Counted from the stretch's first letter, positions 41,175-50,638 are shown. The stretch: 64,000 nt of DNA from SLST01 sp046538735 (GCA_046538735.1 JBKHII010000011.1:1-64000), one strand, 5' to 3'. Program-made: numbers and translations. The notes: generated by a model not told the origin, from the sequence alone.

Positions 41175-42401
41175 ATGACCACGAAGCTCTTCTACGACGA
41201 GCCGGACCTGCTGGAGTTCACCGCTCGGGTGCGATCGGTAGAACAGAGGGACGGTCGAGCCGAGCTCGTGCTCGACCGCACGGCCTTCTACCCCGAGGGC
41301 GGCGGGCAACCGGCGGACACCGGCTCGATCGCCGGGATCGCCGTCGTCCACGTTCGCAAGGAGGCGGGCGAGGTCTACCACGTGATGGAGCACCCGGCGC
41401 CGGAGAATCTCGTTGCAGGCACCGAGGTCGCGTGCCGCGTGGATCAGGCTCGGCGCCGGGACTACCGGCAGCAGCACACGGGACAGCACATCCTCTCAGC
41501 GGCATTCATGCGTGTGGGCGACTACCCGACCGTGAGCGTCCACCAGGGTGCCGACTACACGACAATCGAGATCGACGCGCCCGAGATCCCACCGGCCGAT
41601 CTGGAAGCGGTGGAACGGCTCGCCAACGAAGCGGTCGAGTCCGACTACCCCATCACGGCGCAATGGGTGGACGATCGCGAGATCGATCGTTTCCCGCTTC
41701 GCCGCCCGCCGAAGGTCTCCGGCACGATCCGGATCGTGCAGATCGGCGACTTCGATTGCGTGGCCTGCGGCGGCCTGCACCTTGATCGCACCGGTCAGGT
41801 TCGACTCGTTCGCGCCTCCTCGGTCGAGACGATCCGCGGCCACGTGCGCGTGGCCTGGAAGATCGGCGATCGCGCAATCGCGGACTACCGTCTCTGCAGC
41901 GAGATCGTCTCGCGACTCGGCTCGTCGCTGAGCGCGCAGCCGGAGGAGATACCGCGGCGGTTGGAGAAGCAGGAAGAGAAGATCAAGGCTCTGGAGCTGG
42001 AAGGTCGACGGTTGAATCGAAGGCTCCACAGCCTGATGGCGGGAAGCCTCCTCGCGGACGGCGAGACAGAACACGGGCAGCGTATCGTCACCGCCAGCTT
42101 CTCGGACGAGCCGGGCGACTTCCTGCGCGGCGTGACCGAAGAGCTCGTGGAATACACCGGCGTCGCCGTCTGCCTCGTGAACCGGACCGCCGAGCGCCTC
42201 CAGTGGAGCGTGGGCATCGCTCCCGGCTCCTCCGTCTCGTTCAGCGAGCTTCGCGACGAGTTGTTGCCCATCATCAACGGAAAGGGCGGCGGCAAACCTC
42301 CGATCTGGCAGGGCGTTGGATCCGATCCGAAACACGCGTCGGACTTCCTGGCAGCGTTCCGGCGAGCCGGCGAGGCGGCGATTCGCGGGTCGGCTCGGTA
42401 G
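41175..42401 (+). CDS. alaX: Alanyl-tRNA editing protein (AlaX-L)
   Basis: 408 residues from the ATG at 41175. The second additional domain shared with AlaRS holds the zinc motifs HTGQH (about residue 100) and CGGLH (about 195). The N-terminus has FYPEGGGQPADTG. A coiled-coil stretch leads to a DHHA1 domain with NGKGGGKPPIWQGVG. It hydrolyses mischarged Ser- or Gly-tRNA(Ala) in the cytoplasm. The long form with DHHA1 is AlaX-L. No Shine-Dalgarno; probably leaderless. Confidence 0.92.
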   Translation: MTTKLFYDEPDLLEFTARVRSVEQRDGRAELVLDRTAFYPEGGGQPADTGSIAGIAVVHVRKEAGEVYHVMEHPAPENLVAGTEVACRVDQARRRDYRQQHTGQHILSAAFMRVGDYPTVSVHQGADYTTIEIDAPEIPPADLEAVERLANEAVESDYPITAQWVDDREIDRFPLRRPPKVSGTIRIVQIGDFDCVACGGLHLDRTGQVRLVRASSVETIRGHVRVAWKIGDRAIADYRLCSEIVSRLGSSLSAQPEEIPRRLEKQEEKIKALELEGRRLNRRLHSLMAGSLLADGETEHGQRIVTASFSDEPGDFLRGVTEELVEYTGVAVCLVNRTAERLQWSVGIAPGSSVSFSELRDELLPIINGKGGGKPPIWQGVGSDPKHASDFLAAFRRAGEAAIRGSAR

Positions 42402-42446
42402 ACGGACGGACCGCCACCGCCGCGGCAGGGCTCTTCCGAGCCTCGC

Positions 42447-43736
42447 TCAGAGCAGTTCCGCCGCGAGCTCCGCCAGCCGGCTCCGCTCCGACTGGTGGAG
42501 CGTCACGTGTCCGAACAGCTTCTGCCCCTTGAACGCCTCAACGAGATAGCTCAGGCCGTTCGAGCTCGCGTCCAGGTAGGGGCTGTCGATCTGGTACGGA
42601 TCTCCGGTGAGAACGACCTTGGAGGCCTCACCGGCGCGGCTGACGATCGTCTTCACTTCGTGCGGCGAGAGGTTCTGCGCCTCATCGATGATGATGAACT
42701 GGCCGGGCAGCGAACGTCCGCGGATGTAGCTCAGCGCCTCGATCTCGATCACCTTGTTGTTGATGAGCTGCTCGGCGCTCTTGATGTTCTGCCGCTTGTA
42801 GACGCTCAGAATGTACTCGAGATTGTCAAAGAGCGGCTGCATCCAGTGCGAGAGCTTCTCGTTCTTCTGCCCCGGGAGGTAGCCGATATCCTTGCCCATG
42901 GGAATGACGGGTCGGCTCACGAGGACACGGCTGTACGTGTGCTCCTCGAGCGTCATCTTGAGCCCGGCCGCGATTGCGAGGAGCGTCTTACCCGTCCCCG
43001 CCTTGCCGACGAGCGTCACAAGGTTGACCGAATCGTCCATGAGCAGGTCGAATGCCATCCGCTGCTGATCGTTGAGCGGCCGCACGCCGGCGACCGACGG
43101 CATTTTGTGATCTACGAAGGCGAGCTCGTTCGTCTCATGATCGTGCCTGCTGAGCAGCGTCTCGTCGTGCACGCGATCGTGGAGAATCACGTAGTGGTTC
43201 GGCGGGAAGGAGTCGGACCACGGGATGCGCTTCCCGGAGACAAGCTCCGCGAAGGTGTCGGCCGTCGCGTCCAGCTCGGTGTATCCCGAGTAGAGCTTCT
43301 CGATGTTGACCTTCTGCTTCTCGTAATCAACCGCCTTGATGCCGAGCGCGGTCGCCTTCACGCGGGCGTTGATGTCCTTCGAGACGAAAAAGACGGTGTT
43401 TCCCTGCTGCGCAAGATCGTAGGCGGTGAGAATGATCATGTTGTCCGCCTTGTCGCTCAGCATCTGCGTGGGCAACTCGGCATGGTGGTTCATCACGACG
43501 CGAAGCGTTGAACCGTTCTCCATCTTCACACCTTCGCTCAGGTTTCCCTTTCGCCCGAGCTCGTCCAGGAACCGGATGGCGTGTCGCGCGTTCCGGCCGC
43601 GTTCGTCGCTGTACGTCTTGAGCTTGTCCAGCTCCTCCAGCACCCAGAGCGGGACAACGACCTCGTTGTCGCGGAAGCTCAGCACGCAGTCGGGCTTGTG
43701 GATGAACACGTTGGTGTCTATGACGAAGGACTTCAT
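42447..43736 (-). CDS. PIN-PhoH family ATPase/ribonuclease (PhoH2)
   Basis: 429 residues. The N-terminal PIN domain (about 1-140) starts with FVIDTNVFIH and has acidic residues at later metal positions (DKADNMIIL). The C-terminal PhoH helicase-like ATPase has Walker A VGKAGTGKT (about 240) and Walker B FIIIDEAQN (about 350). PhoH2 proteins unwind and cleave RNA. ATG behind a GGAG site with a leader of normal length. Convergent with alaX. Confidence 0.92.
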   Translation of the reverse strand: MKSFVIDTNVFIHKPDCVLSFRDNEVVVPLWVLEELDKLKTYSDERGRNARHAIRFLDELGRKGNLSEGVKMENGSTLRVVMNHHAELPTQMLSDKADNMIILTAYDLAQQGNTVFFVSKDINARVKATALGIKAVDYEKQKVNIEKLYSGYTELDATADTFAELVSGKRIPWSDSFPPNHYVILHDRVHDETLLSRHDHETNELAFVDHKMPSVAGVRPLNDQQRMAFDLLMDDSVNLVTLVGKAGTGKTLLAIAAGLKMTLEEHTYSRVLVSRPVIPMGKDIGYLPGQKNEKLSHWMQPLFDNLEYILSVYKRQNIKSAEQLINNKVIEIEALSYIRGRSLPGQFIIIDEAQNLSPHEVKTIVSRAGEASKVVLTGDPYQIDSPYLDASSNGLSYLVEAFKGQKLFGHVTLHQSERSRLAELAAELL

Positions 43737-43801
43737 ACGTTCTCCTACCGGGCGCAGTATACCGCACCTCCGCCCTCATCGCCACGTTCGTACGACTCCG
43801 C

Positions 43802-43831
43802 TTGATCCGGGTACCGGCGGCCGCATAGAAT
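43802..43831 (+). promoter_or_regulatory. Promoter of the M20 amidohydrolase gene (leaderless type)
   Basis: TTGATC, 18-nt spacer, TAGAAT, then 7 nt and the ATG at 43839. Confidence 0.55.
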
Positions 43832-43838
43832 CAGCTCG

Positions 43839-45029
43839 ATGATCACATCAGAAGAAGTTCGGCGGAAGGCCGACGGTTTGTTCGATGAGGCGCTCCGCAT
43901 CCGTCGACATCTTCACGCTCATCCCGAGCTCTCTTTTCACGAGAGCGAGACCGCCGGCTTCATCTCTGCCGAGCTCGCGCGAGCGGGCGTGCCGCACGTC
44001 ACGGGAATCGGCGGGCACGGCGTTGTGGCGATGGTCGGCTCGGGTTCCGGCCGCGTAGTCGCGCTTCGCGCGGACATGGACGCGCTCCCGATCACCGAGG
44101 AGAACGACCTCGACTACTGCTCCACGACGCCCGGCGTGATGCACGCCTGCGGCCACGATGCGCACACGACCTGCCTGCTCGTCGCGGGACGAATCCTCGC
44201 CTCGTTGGGCGACGAACTGCCCGGTACGGTGAAGCTCCTCTTCCAGCCTGCCGAGGAACGCGCTCCCGGAGGAGCGAAGGCGATGATCGAGGCGGGTGTT
44301 CTCGAAGAGCCGCGCGTGGAGTCGGTCTTCGGCCAGCACGTGAATCCCGAGCTTCCGGCAGGAAGCGTCGGATTCAACCCGGGCCTCTTCATGGCGAGCG
44401 CGGACGAGATCTACGTGACGATTCACGGGCGGGGCGGACACGCGGCGAAGCCGCACCAGGGAATCGATCCGGTCGTGATCGCATCCAACCTGATCGTTAC
44501 GCTCCAGCAGATCGTGAGTCGCGACGCCGATCCCACGGTTCCGAGCGTGCTCTCGTTCGGTCGCATCTCGGCGGACGGCTCGGCGAACGTCATCCCGGAC
44601 ACGGTCGATATCGCCGGCACCTTCCGCACGGTGGACGAAGCATGGCGCGAGGAAGCGCTCGCTCGCATCGAGGAGACCGCACGCTCGCTCGCGGCGGCGC
44701 TCGGCGGGCGCGCCGAGGTCACGCTCGTTCGGGGATACCCGCCGGTCGTCAACGACGACGCCGCCACGAGACGCGCTCGCTCTCGGGCCGTGGAGTATCT
44801 CGGCGCCGAGCGCGTCGTCGATCTCCCTCCGGCGATGTGGGCGGAGGACTTCGCCTACTTCGGTCGCCGGCGCCCGAGCTGCTTCTACAACCTGGGCGTG
44901 CGCAACGAGGGGCGCGGCATCGTCCACGCGGTGCACACACCGCGCTTCACCATAGACGAGGAAGCGTTGCGCGTGGGAAGCGGTCTCATGGCGTGGATCG
45001 CGCTCGGCGAGCTCTACGGCGTCTCGTAG
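43839..45029 (+). CDS. M20 family amidohydrolase (hippurate/IAA-amino-acid hydrolase type)
   Basis: 396 residues. Metal and catalytic motifs: ACGHDAHTT (about 105), QPAEERAPGGA (about 140, general base Glu), HVNPELPAG and the late HAVHTPRF (about 365). The inserted dimerisation domain (about 185-295) has GRGGHAAKPHQGIDP. It cleaves N-acyl amino acids in the cytoplasm. The exact substrate cannot be told. No Shine-Dalgarno; probably leaderless. Confidence 0.92.
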   Translation: MITSEEVRRKADGLFDEALRIRRHLHAHPELSFHESETAGFISAELARAGVPHVTGIGGHGVVAMVGSGSGRVVALRADMDALPITEENDLDYCSTTPGVMHACGHDAHTTCLLVAGRILASLGDELPGTVKLLFQPAEERAPGGAKAMIEAGVLEEPRVESVFGQHVNPELPAGSVGFNPGLFMASADEIYVTIHGRGGHAAKPHQGIDPVVIASNLIVTLQQIVSRDADPTVPSVLSFGRISADGSANVIPDTVDIAGTFRTVDEAWREEALARIEETARSLAAALGGRAEVTLVRGYPPVVNDDAATRRARSRAVEYLGAERVVDLPPAMWAEDFAYFGRRRPSCFYNLGVRNEGRGIVHAVHTPRFTIDEEALRVGSGLMAWIALGELYGVS

Positions 45030-45220
45030 GCGCCGAGGCTCGCAACATGTCAGGAAGCTTGCAGGTCGGATTGCCGCAACTCATGATCGCGCCTGGAGAT
45101 GGCACCGCAGGGACGAGCGAATCGCACGCGTGCCGACAAACCGTGCCGACACCACGAGTTCCGCGCGATCGACCTGCAGGCTCAATGACATTTCCGAAGG
45201 TGTGGCGGACAAGGACCCCA

Positions 45221-45236
45221 TGGTCTCACGAGACCA
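45221..45236. promoter_or_regulatory. Perfect inverted repeat, candidate operator
   Basis: TGGTCTC-AC-GAGACCA, about 90 bp upstream of the XPB -35 box. Confidence 0.4.
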
Positions 45237-45322
45237 CGGTATGCGCTACGGACGATACCCCGGCCGGACACTTGTTTGGGTGTAACGCGGCACCGGGCAC
45301 CCCCGGTCCGCGCCGCCCCAAG

Positions 45323-45351
45323 TTGATTTCTCCCCCCGCATTGGCTATCCT
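45323..45351 (+). promoter_or_regulatory. Promoter of the XPB helicase gene (leaderless type)
   Basis: TTGATT, 17-nt spacer, TATCCT, then 9 nt and the ATG at 45361; no Shine-Dalgarno. Confidence 0.6.
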
Positions 45352-45360
45352 AGCCCTTCA

Positions 45361-47046
45361 ATGTCCCAGCCTTCAGGCACCCCCCTGATTATCCAGAGCG
45401 ACGCGAGCCTGCTCGCGGACGTCCACGATCCCGGCTTCGAAGAGGCGCGCGCGGAGCTTGCGGCGTTCGCCGAGCTCGAGAAGAGCCCGGAACACATGCA
45501 TACCTACCGGCTCACGCCGCTGTCGTTGTGGAATGCCGCATCTGCCGGGCTGACGGACGAGCAGATTCTGGGGACGCTCGAGCGGTACGGCCGGTTCGCG
45601 GTGCCGGACAACGTCCGCTTCTTCATCGAAGACACGATCTCGCGCTTCGGGAAGCTCAGGCTCCTGGAAACGGACGACGACCGGAAGCTCTTCCTGCACG
45701 TACCCGAGTCCGCGGTGCGGCAGGAGCTGATGAACAACAAGAAGGTTTCACGCTATCTCCTGCCGTACGATCTCCACGATCTCCCGGGGTTCCTCGTGGA
45801 GCTCTACGACCGCGGTACGATCAAGCAGGAGCTCATCCAGATCGGGTATCCGGTCAAAGATGAAGCGCCGCTCGTGGAAGGCGATCCGCTCCCGATCGGG
45901 CTGCGCGAGGTTACCGCCGGCGGCAGCGAGCTCTCCGTTCGCGACTACCAGGTCGAGGCCGCACGAGCGTTCTACGGCACGGGCAAGCCCGGAACCGGGT
46001 ACGGGACGGTCGTCCTGCCGTGCGGAGCGGGGAAAACGATCGTCGGGATGAAGGTCATGGAGATCATCTCCGCGAATACGCTCATCCTGACGACGAACGT
46101 CGCGGCCGTTCATCAGTGGATCGACGAGCTGCTCGACAAGACCGACCTCACCGAAGACCAGATCGGCGAGTACTCGGGCGACCGAAAGGTGATCAAGCCC
46201 GTGACCGTCGCGACCTACCAGATCCTCGTCTGGCGCCCCGATCGCGACGAGGAGTTCCCCCACTTCAGGCTCTTCGGCGAGCGAAAGTGGGGACTCATCA
46301 TCTACGACGAGGTTCACCTGCTCCCGGCTCCGGTGTTCCGCGTGACCGCGGAGATCCAGGCGGTCCGCCGGCTCGGCCTCACGGCGACGCTCATACGGGA
46401 GGACGGGAGGGAGTCGGATGTCTTCAGCCTTGTGGGCCCCAAGCGATACGACGTGCCGTGGAAGGAGCTCGAGCAGAAGGGATGGATCGCGGAGGCGAAC
46501 TGCTACGAGATCCGCATCGACCTGCCGGACCGGCTCAAGATCGACTACGCAACGGCGGACAAGCGCGGCAAGTACCGCATCGCGAGCGAGAACCCGCGCA
46601 AGCTGGACATCACGAAGCAGATCATCGCGAACCATCCCGAGGACTCGATCATGGTAATCGGGCAGTACATCAGCCAGCTCGAGGAGCTGGCGAAGGCGCT
46701 CGAGGCGCCGATCATCACGGGCAAGACGCCGAACGTGGAGCGCGAGCGCATCTACTCGGCATTCCGGACCGGCAAGGAGCGCGTCATCGTCGTGAGCAAG
46801 GTGGCGAATTTCGCGATTGACCTCCCGGACGCCTCGGTGGCGGTCCAGGTCTCAGGGACCTTCGGTTCGCGCCAGGAGGAGGCGCAACGGCTCGGGCGCA
46901 TCCTGCGGCCGAAAGAGAAGAACTCGTACTTCTACTCGATCATCTCCCGGTACACGACGGAAGAGGGGTTCGCCGCCAATCGTCAGAAGTTTCTGACCGA
47001 ACAGGGGTACAAGTACCATATAGAGCTGTGGGACGCGAATGAGTGA
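45361..47046 (+). CDS. XPB/Ssl2-like DNA repair helicase
   Basis: 561 residues. An N-terminal helicase-associated region (about 25-110, TYRLTPLSLWNAASAGLTD) precedes SF2 domain 1: Walker A PCGAGKTIVG (about 220), DEVH box IYDEVHLLP and motif III LTATLIRED. Domain 2 has TGKTPNVERERIYSAF and motif VI RQEEAQRLGRILRP. Bacterial XPB unwinds DNA 3'-5' and is thought to serve repair. It overlaps the next gene by 8 bp, the same pairing as in mycobacteria. Confidence 0.93.
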   Translation: MSQPSGTPLIIQSDASLLADVHDPGFEEARAELAAFAELEKSPEHMHTYRLTPLSLWNAASAGLTDEQILGTLERYGRFAVPDNVRFFIEDTISRFGKLRLLETDDDRKLFLHVPESAVRQELMNNKKVSRYLLPYDLHDLPGFLVELYDRGTIKQELIQIGYPVKDEAPLVEGDPLPIGLREVTAGGSELSVRDYQVEAARAFYGTGKPGTGYGTVVLPCGAGKTIVGMKVMEIISANTLILTTNVAAVHQWIDELLDKTDLTEDQIGEYSGDRKVIKPVTVATYQILVWRPDRDEEFPHFRLFGERKWGLIIYDEVHLLPAPVFRVTAEIQAVRRLGLTATLIREDGRESDVFSLVGPKRYDVPWKELEQKGWIAEANCYEIRIDLPDRLKIDYATADKRGKYRIASENPRKLDITKQIIANHPEDSIMVIGQYISQLEELAKALEAPIITGKTPNVERERIYSAFRTGKERVIVVSKVANFAIDLPDASVAVQVSGTFGSRQEEAQRLGRILRPKEKNSYFYSIISRYTTEEGFAANRQKFLTEQGYKYHIELWDANE

Positions 47047-49093
47047 CTTCAAAAGCGCGCTCCTTCGACTCGGCGATGACGCGTTTTTCGAGCTGGTGCG
47101 CAACTACCTTGGCCCGATCAAGACCCCGTTCAATAAGCACGATCTGATCGCCCGTCTCCTCGCCTTCCTGCGGCGCGAAGAGATCCAGGATCGGATCGTG
47201 AGCTTGATCGACGATTCGGACGCCGAGACCCTCAGCGCGATCTGGCTCCTTGGCGAGCCCGACTTCGAGGAGATCCACCTCTTCTTTGCAGGGCAGCGCA
47301 GTTATCTCGATCTGCATCAGAAGGTCCTGAATCTGGAGGATCGCCTACTCATCTACCGGGCCGGTGATCGACTCCTGCTCAATCCCATCCTCCGCAACCT
47401 CCTTGAAGAGCGCGTGCTCAGCGCGGACCGGCTTTTCGCGAGTAGAGCTCGCCGCGCAGATGACCCACAGCCAAGCCGCCCGTGGGTCACCGACACGCTG
47501 CTCGTAGCCGTCTACGGCTATGCTCGCGAGAAACCGGAGGTCTTCCGCGCCGACCGATCGATCAGGAAACGAGCGCTCGCGGACATCGAGAACCGCCTTC
47601 CCGCGCTTGCCGAAAGGCTGCCCGGACAGACGAGCACGCCCCGTGCGACCGTTCTCGTGGATGCGCTCGCGGCGGCCGGCGCGCTCGCGGAAGAGCCCGA
47701 GCTCCGCCCGGTGACGCGGAGATGGGAGGAGCTGGCGGAGCTCACGCCAACGGGCAGAATCGCCACCCTTGCCGCCGCGCGTGCCACGGACGGCGATTCC
47801 GGTTTCGGCGTCCTCGCGCACGCGATCGAAGCAGTCTTCACTACGCTGCCGCGCGATCGGGTGATGAGCGCGTTCAGCGTGGAGCGACTGCTCGTCGTGC
47901 TCGCCGGCGAGCGATCGGCCGAGTCGTGCCGGCGCGCGCGCGAAGCCATGACACTGCTCGGGCTCCTCGTCCCGGCGGGCGACGAGTCGGTGTTCCTCGC
48001 CGAACCGCCGATCGAGCACGGCGAGCACAAGCAGCTCGTCGTGCAACCTAATTTTATCGTTACTATGCCCGAGGAATTCTCGTTCACGAACGGACTCTTC
48101 GTCGCGACGATCTCACGGCTCGCGCGCCACGATCGTTATCCTCACTTTGAGCTGACGAAGGAACGCCTCGCTTCGGCGCTCAGAGAAGGAGTGGAGATCG
48201 ACGATGTACTCGAACGGCTGCGCCGGCTGGCCGCCGACACACTGCCCCAGAACATTGCGATCACCATGAAGACCTGGGCGCATGAGCACGAGAGCGTCCG
48301 CCTCTTCAAGGGTGTCATCCTCCAGGTCGAGGAGGCTCGCCGCTACGCGGTTGAGCATTCGGAGACGGTCCGTGAGCTGATCCATAGGCAGCTAGCACCG
48401 GGAATCTACCTCGTGGACGAAGCGGACGTAGACGCGCTTCAGCGCGGACTCCGGGAAGCCGGAGTCGAGCTCGTTCCGGAGCTCTCCACGCCGCATCGTC
48501 ACTCCCCGCCGCGGCTCGCTCTCCGCAACCACGAGCTCGGGCTCGTACCAGCCCGACTCGAGACGTTCGCACGTTTCTTCTCGGAGGACGGGGCGTCGAG
48601 CTCGGACGAAACCGGTCGGGAGCAAGCGGACGACTCAGTGCGGGCCGATGCCTCTCGCACCGCGGGTCATTCCCTCTGGATGAACGAGGTACGTTCCCGT
48701 CTGGAAGACCCGGCCCTCTCGAGCGAACAGCGCGAGGAGCTCGCGAGTCGCATCAAGCACAAGCTCATCCTCACGAGCGACCAGGTGCAGCCGGGAGCGC
48801 TCAAGTCGGAGAAGACCGAAGCTCGCGGGCTCGACTACGTGGGCAAGGTTCGCATCATCGAGCACGCGATCAGGAGCGGAACCTCGTTCATCGAAGTGAT
48901 CGAACGAACGGGCGACGGATCGCCGCAACGGAGACTGATCGAGCCGATCGAGATGTCCAAACGGGGGAATGAGCTGATCCTCATCGGAGACGAGCTGCCG
49001 GAGCGCACGCGCGTGGAGCTTCACGTACGGAAGCTCGGCTTGGTGCGTCGGCTTCGGTCTGCGCTGGTTCGGCGGCGCGCGGAGCGCCAATAG
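47039..49093 (+). CDS. XPB-partner helicase-associated protein (Helicase_C_3 type)
   Basis: 684 residues. The frame begins inside the XPB stop (ATGAGTGA overlap). The N-terminus is helical (ALLRLGDDAFFELVRNYLGPIK). A central winged-helix/Helicase_C_3-like part (about 330-470) includes QLVVQPNFIVTMPEEF, VEIDDVLERLRRLA and IYLVDEADVDALQRGL. The C-terminus has a WYL-like segment (YVGKVRIIEHAI). This gene accompanies XPB in actinobacteria and spirochaetes; its biochemical role is unknown but it likely acts in the same repair complex. Confidence 0.82.
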   Translation: MSDFKSALLRLGDDAFFELVRNYLGPIKTPFNKHDLIARLLAFLRREEIQDRIVSLIDDSDAETLSAIWLLGEPDFEEIHLFFAGQRSYLDLHQKVLNLEDRLLIYRAGDRLLLNPILRNLLEERVLSADRLFASRARRADDPQPSRPWVTDTLLVAVYGYAREKPEVFRADRSIRKRALADIENRLPALAERLPGQTSTPRATVLVDALAAAGALAEEPELRPVTRRWEELAELTPTGRIATLAAARATDGDSGFGVLAHAIEAVFTTLPRDRVMSAFSVERLLVVLAGERSAESCRRAREAMTLLGLLVPAGDESVFLAEPPIEHGEHKQLVVQPNFIVTMPEEFSFTNGLFVATISRLARHDRYPHFELTKERLASALREGVEIDDVLERLRRLAADTLPQNIAITMKTWAHEHESVRLFKGVILQVEEARRYAVEHSETVRELIHRQLAPGIYLVDEADVDALQRGLREAGVELVPELSTPHRHSPPRLALRNHELGLVPARLETFARFFSEDGASSSDETGREQADDSVRADASRTAGHSLWMNEVRSRLEDPALSSEQREELASRIKHKLILTSDQVQPGALKSEKTEARGLDYVGKVRIIEHAIRSGTSFIEVIERTGDGSPQRRLIEPIEMSKRGNELILIGDELPERTRVELHVRKLGLVRRLRSALVRRRAERQ

Positions 49094-49100
49094 ACCCGTC

Positions 49101-49120
49101 GGCCCGGTTCCGGCCGGGCC
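49101..49120. terminator. Bidirectional terminator hairpin
   Basis: GGCCCGG/CCGGGCC, 7-bp stem with 6-nt loop, exactly between the convergent stops of the XPB partner gene and aroDE. No T-tract. Confidence 0.6.
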
Positions 49121-50638
49121 TCAGTCGGACGATCGGGCTGGTTCGGAATCGGCCCCGGTGGAAGCCGGCGTGCGGTAGAGCTCGTACTGCGCGGCAGCCT
49201 GTGCGGCGAACATCCGGTCGCCGGTGATCGCGCGACAGCCGGCCTCCACGGCCCGCCTGATCATCGGCGTCTCGGGGGGGGTGTAGACGATGTCGTACAC
49301 GACTTCGGTCCCGCGAAATCGGTACCACGGCGCCGGATCGCCCTCGTTGTGCATTCCAAGACTGGTCGTGTTGACCACGATCTCCGCGATGGGCTCGGTG
49401 AGCGGAACGCCCGAGTCGTCTGCCTCGACCACCTCGATCGGCCCGCCGGTCGCAGACGATGCAAGCTCGTTCGCCAATGAGACGGCCTTCTCGAGAGTGC
49501 GGTTGAAGATCGAAACCTTCGCGCCTCGAGACGCGAGGGCGTAGACCACCGCTCGCGCGGCTCCGCCGGCGCCGAGTACGAGGACGCGCGCACCGTGAAG
49601 CGGTCGCGGACGCACCTCCTCGAGCGGGGCCAGAAAACCGATCACGTCCGTGTTCACGCCTCTCCAGCCCTCCGGGACACGGAGGAGCGTGTTGCATGCG
49701 CCGAGCGCGCGGACGTCGGCGCCCGACTCGGTAAGATGCGCGATCACCGCCTGCTTGTGCGGAATCGTCACCGAGCACCCGAGTATCGGAAGCTGCTCGG
49801 CGAGTTGGAAGAACGCGTCCACGTCGTCCACGAGGATCGGTAGGTAGCACGCGTTCCGGTCGTCCTGCGTGAAGCGGGCGTTGTGATAGTCGGGGCTCTT
49901 CGAGTGCTCGATCGGATCGCCGATGACGGCGAAGTAGCGCGTGCGCTCGTCGTGGCTGGAGACGCGATAGCGCGTCGCGAGCACCTCGGGTGCGACGTGG
50001 CCCGGCGCGGCCGCCTGGCCGGCGGGCGAGGCGAAGGTCAGCTCGTTGCCGAGCCTGCGCGCGAGTACCCGCGTGGGAAAGCCGTAACGGCCCATCCCGA
50101 GAACGATCCTGCGGCGGTCTCCCAACCGGTCGGCGGCCGCAACGATTCTCACGAGATCCGCCGTACAGGTGGGAGTCACGGCTATCTTCGCGATCTCATG
50201 CTCGCTGCGCGGCAAGGTGCGCAGGAGGTCGTCCAGATCGTCCGGCACTCGCTCGAAGTCGTGCCACGAGCGAACGACCGTAACGCCTGCCCGTCTCGCC
50301 GCCGCGACTACGACCGCATGATCGTTACCCTCCGGTAGATCGCCTTCCAGGTCCACGTAATCGAAACCTGCCTCGACCGCGGCGCGCTGCAGTGCCAGTC
50401 TCGCGTGGTCCGCATCAGCCGAGCGGCCTCCGTCTGCAACACGACGAACGGTCGAGAGAAGCTTCAGGCGGGCGCCCCATCGCTCTCGCACGAGCTCCGG
50501 CACGCGAGCGAGGAGGGGTCGCTCGTCTTCGTCCAGCAGATCCACACGCAGCTCGACCCCCGAGATCCACAATGCGTTCTCTTGGATCTGCTCGAGAACT
50601 CCGTCGATCGTGGACGCAGTCGTGGTGAGGTAGATCAT
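49121..50638 (-). CDS. aroDE: Bifunctional 3-dehydroquinate dehydratase / shikimate dehydrogenase
   Basis: 505 residues. AroD type I spans about 1-225, with the general-base His in SWHDFERVP and the Schiff-base Lys in EIAKIAVTP. AroE spans about 235-505, with the substrate site IEHSKSPDYHN, catalytic Lys in TIPHKQAV and NADP loop LGAGGAARAVVYAL. It catalyses two consecutive shikimate-pathway steps. The ATG overlaps the TGA of the EAL gene (ATGA), so it is read in that operon. Confidence 0.95.
   Translation of the reverse strand: MIYLTTTASTIDGVLEQIQENALWISGVELRVDLLDEDERPLLARVPELVRERWGARLKLLSTVRRVADGGRSADADHARLALQRAAVEAGFDYVDLEGDLPEGNDHAVVVAAARRAGVTVVRSWHDFERVPDDLDDLLRTLPRSEHEIAKIAVTPTCTADLVRIVAAADRLGDRRRIVLGMGRYGFPTRVLARRLGNELTFASPAGQAAAPGHVAPEVLATRYRVSSHDERTRYFAVIGDPIEHSKSPDYHNARFTQDDRNACYLPILVDDVDAFFQLAEQLPILGCSVTIPHKQAVIAHLTESGADVRALGACNTLLRVPEGWRGVNTDVIGFLAPLEEVRPRPLHGARVLVLGAGGAARAVVYALASRGAKVSIFNRTLEKAVSLANELASSATGGPIEVVEADDSGVPLTEPIAEIVVNTTSLGMHNEGDPAPWYRFRGTEVVYDIVYTPPETPMIRRAVEAGCRAITGDRMFAAQAAAQYELYRTPASTGADSEPARSSD

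Larger units (their letters stand above)
45030..45360 (+). other. 331-bp intergenic region upstream of the XPB helicase gene
   Basis: No coding frame with family resemblance. It holds a perfect inverted repeat (45221-45236), a second short one (ACCGGG/CCCGGT, 45292-45307), and the XPB promoter at 45323-45351. The first 170 bp show nothing I can name. Confidence 0.5.
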
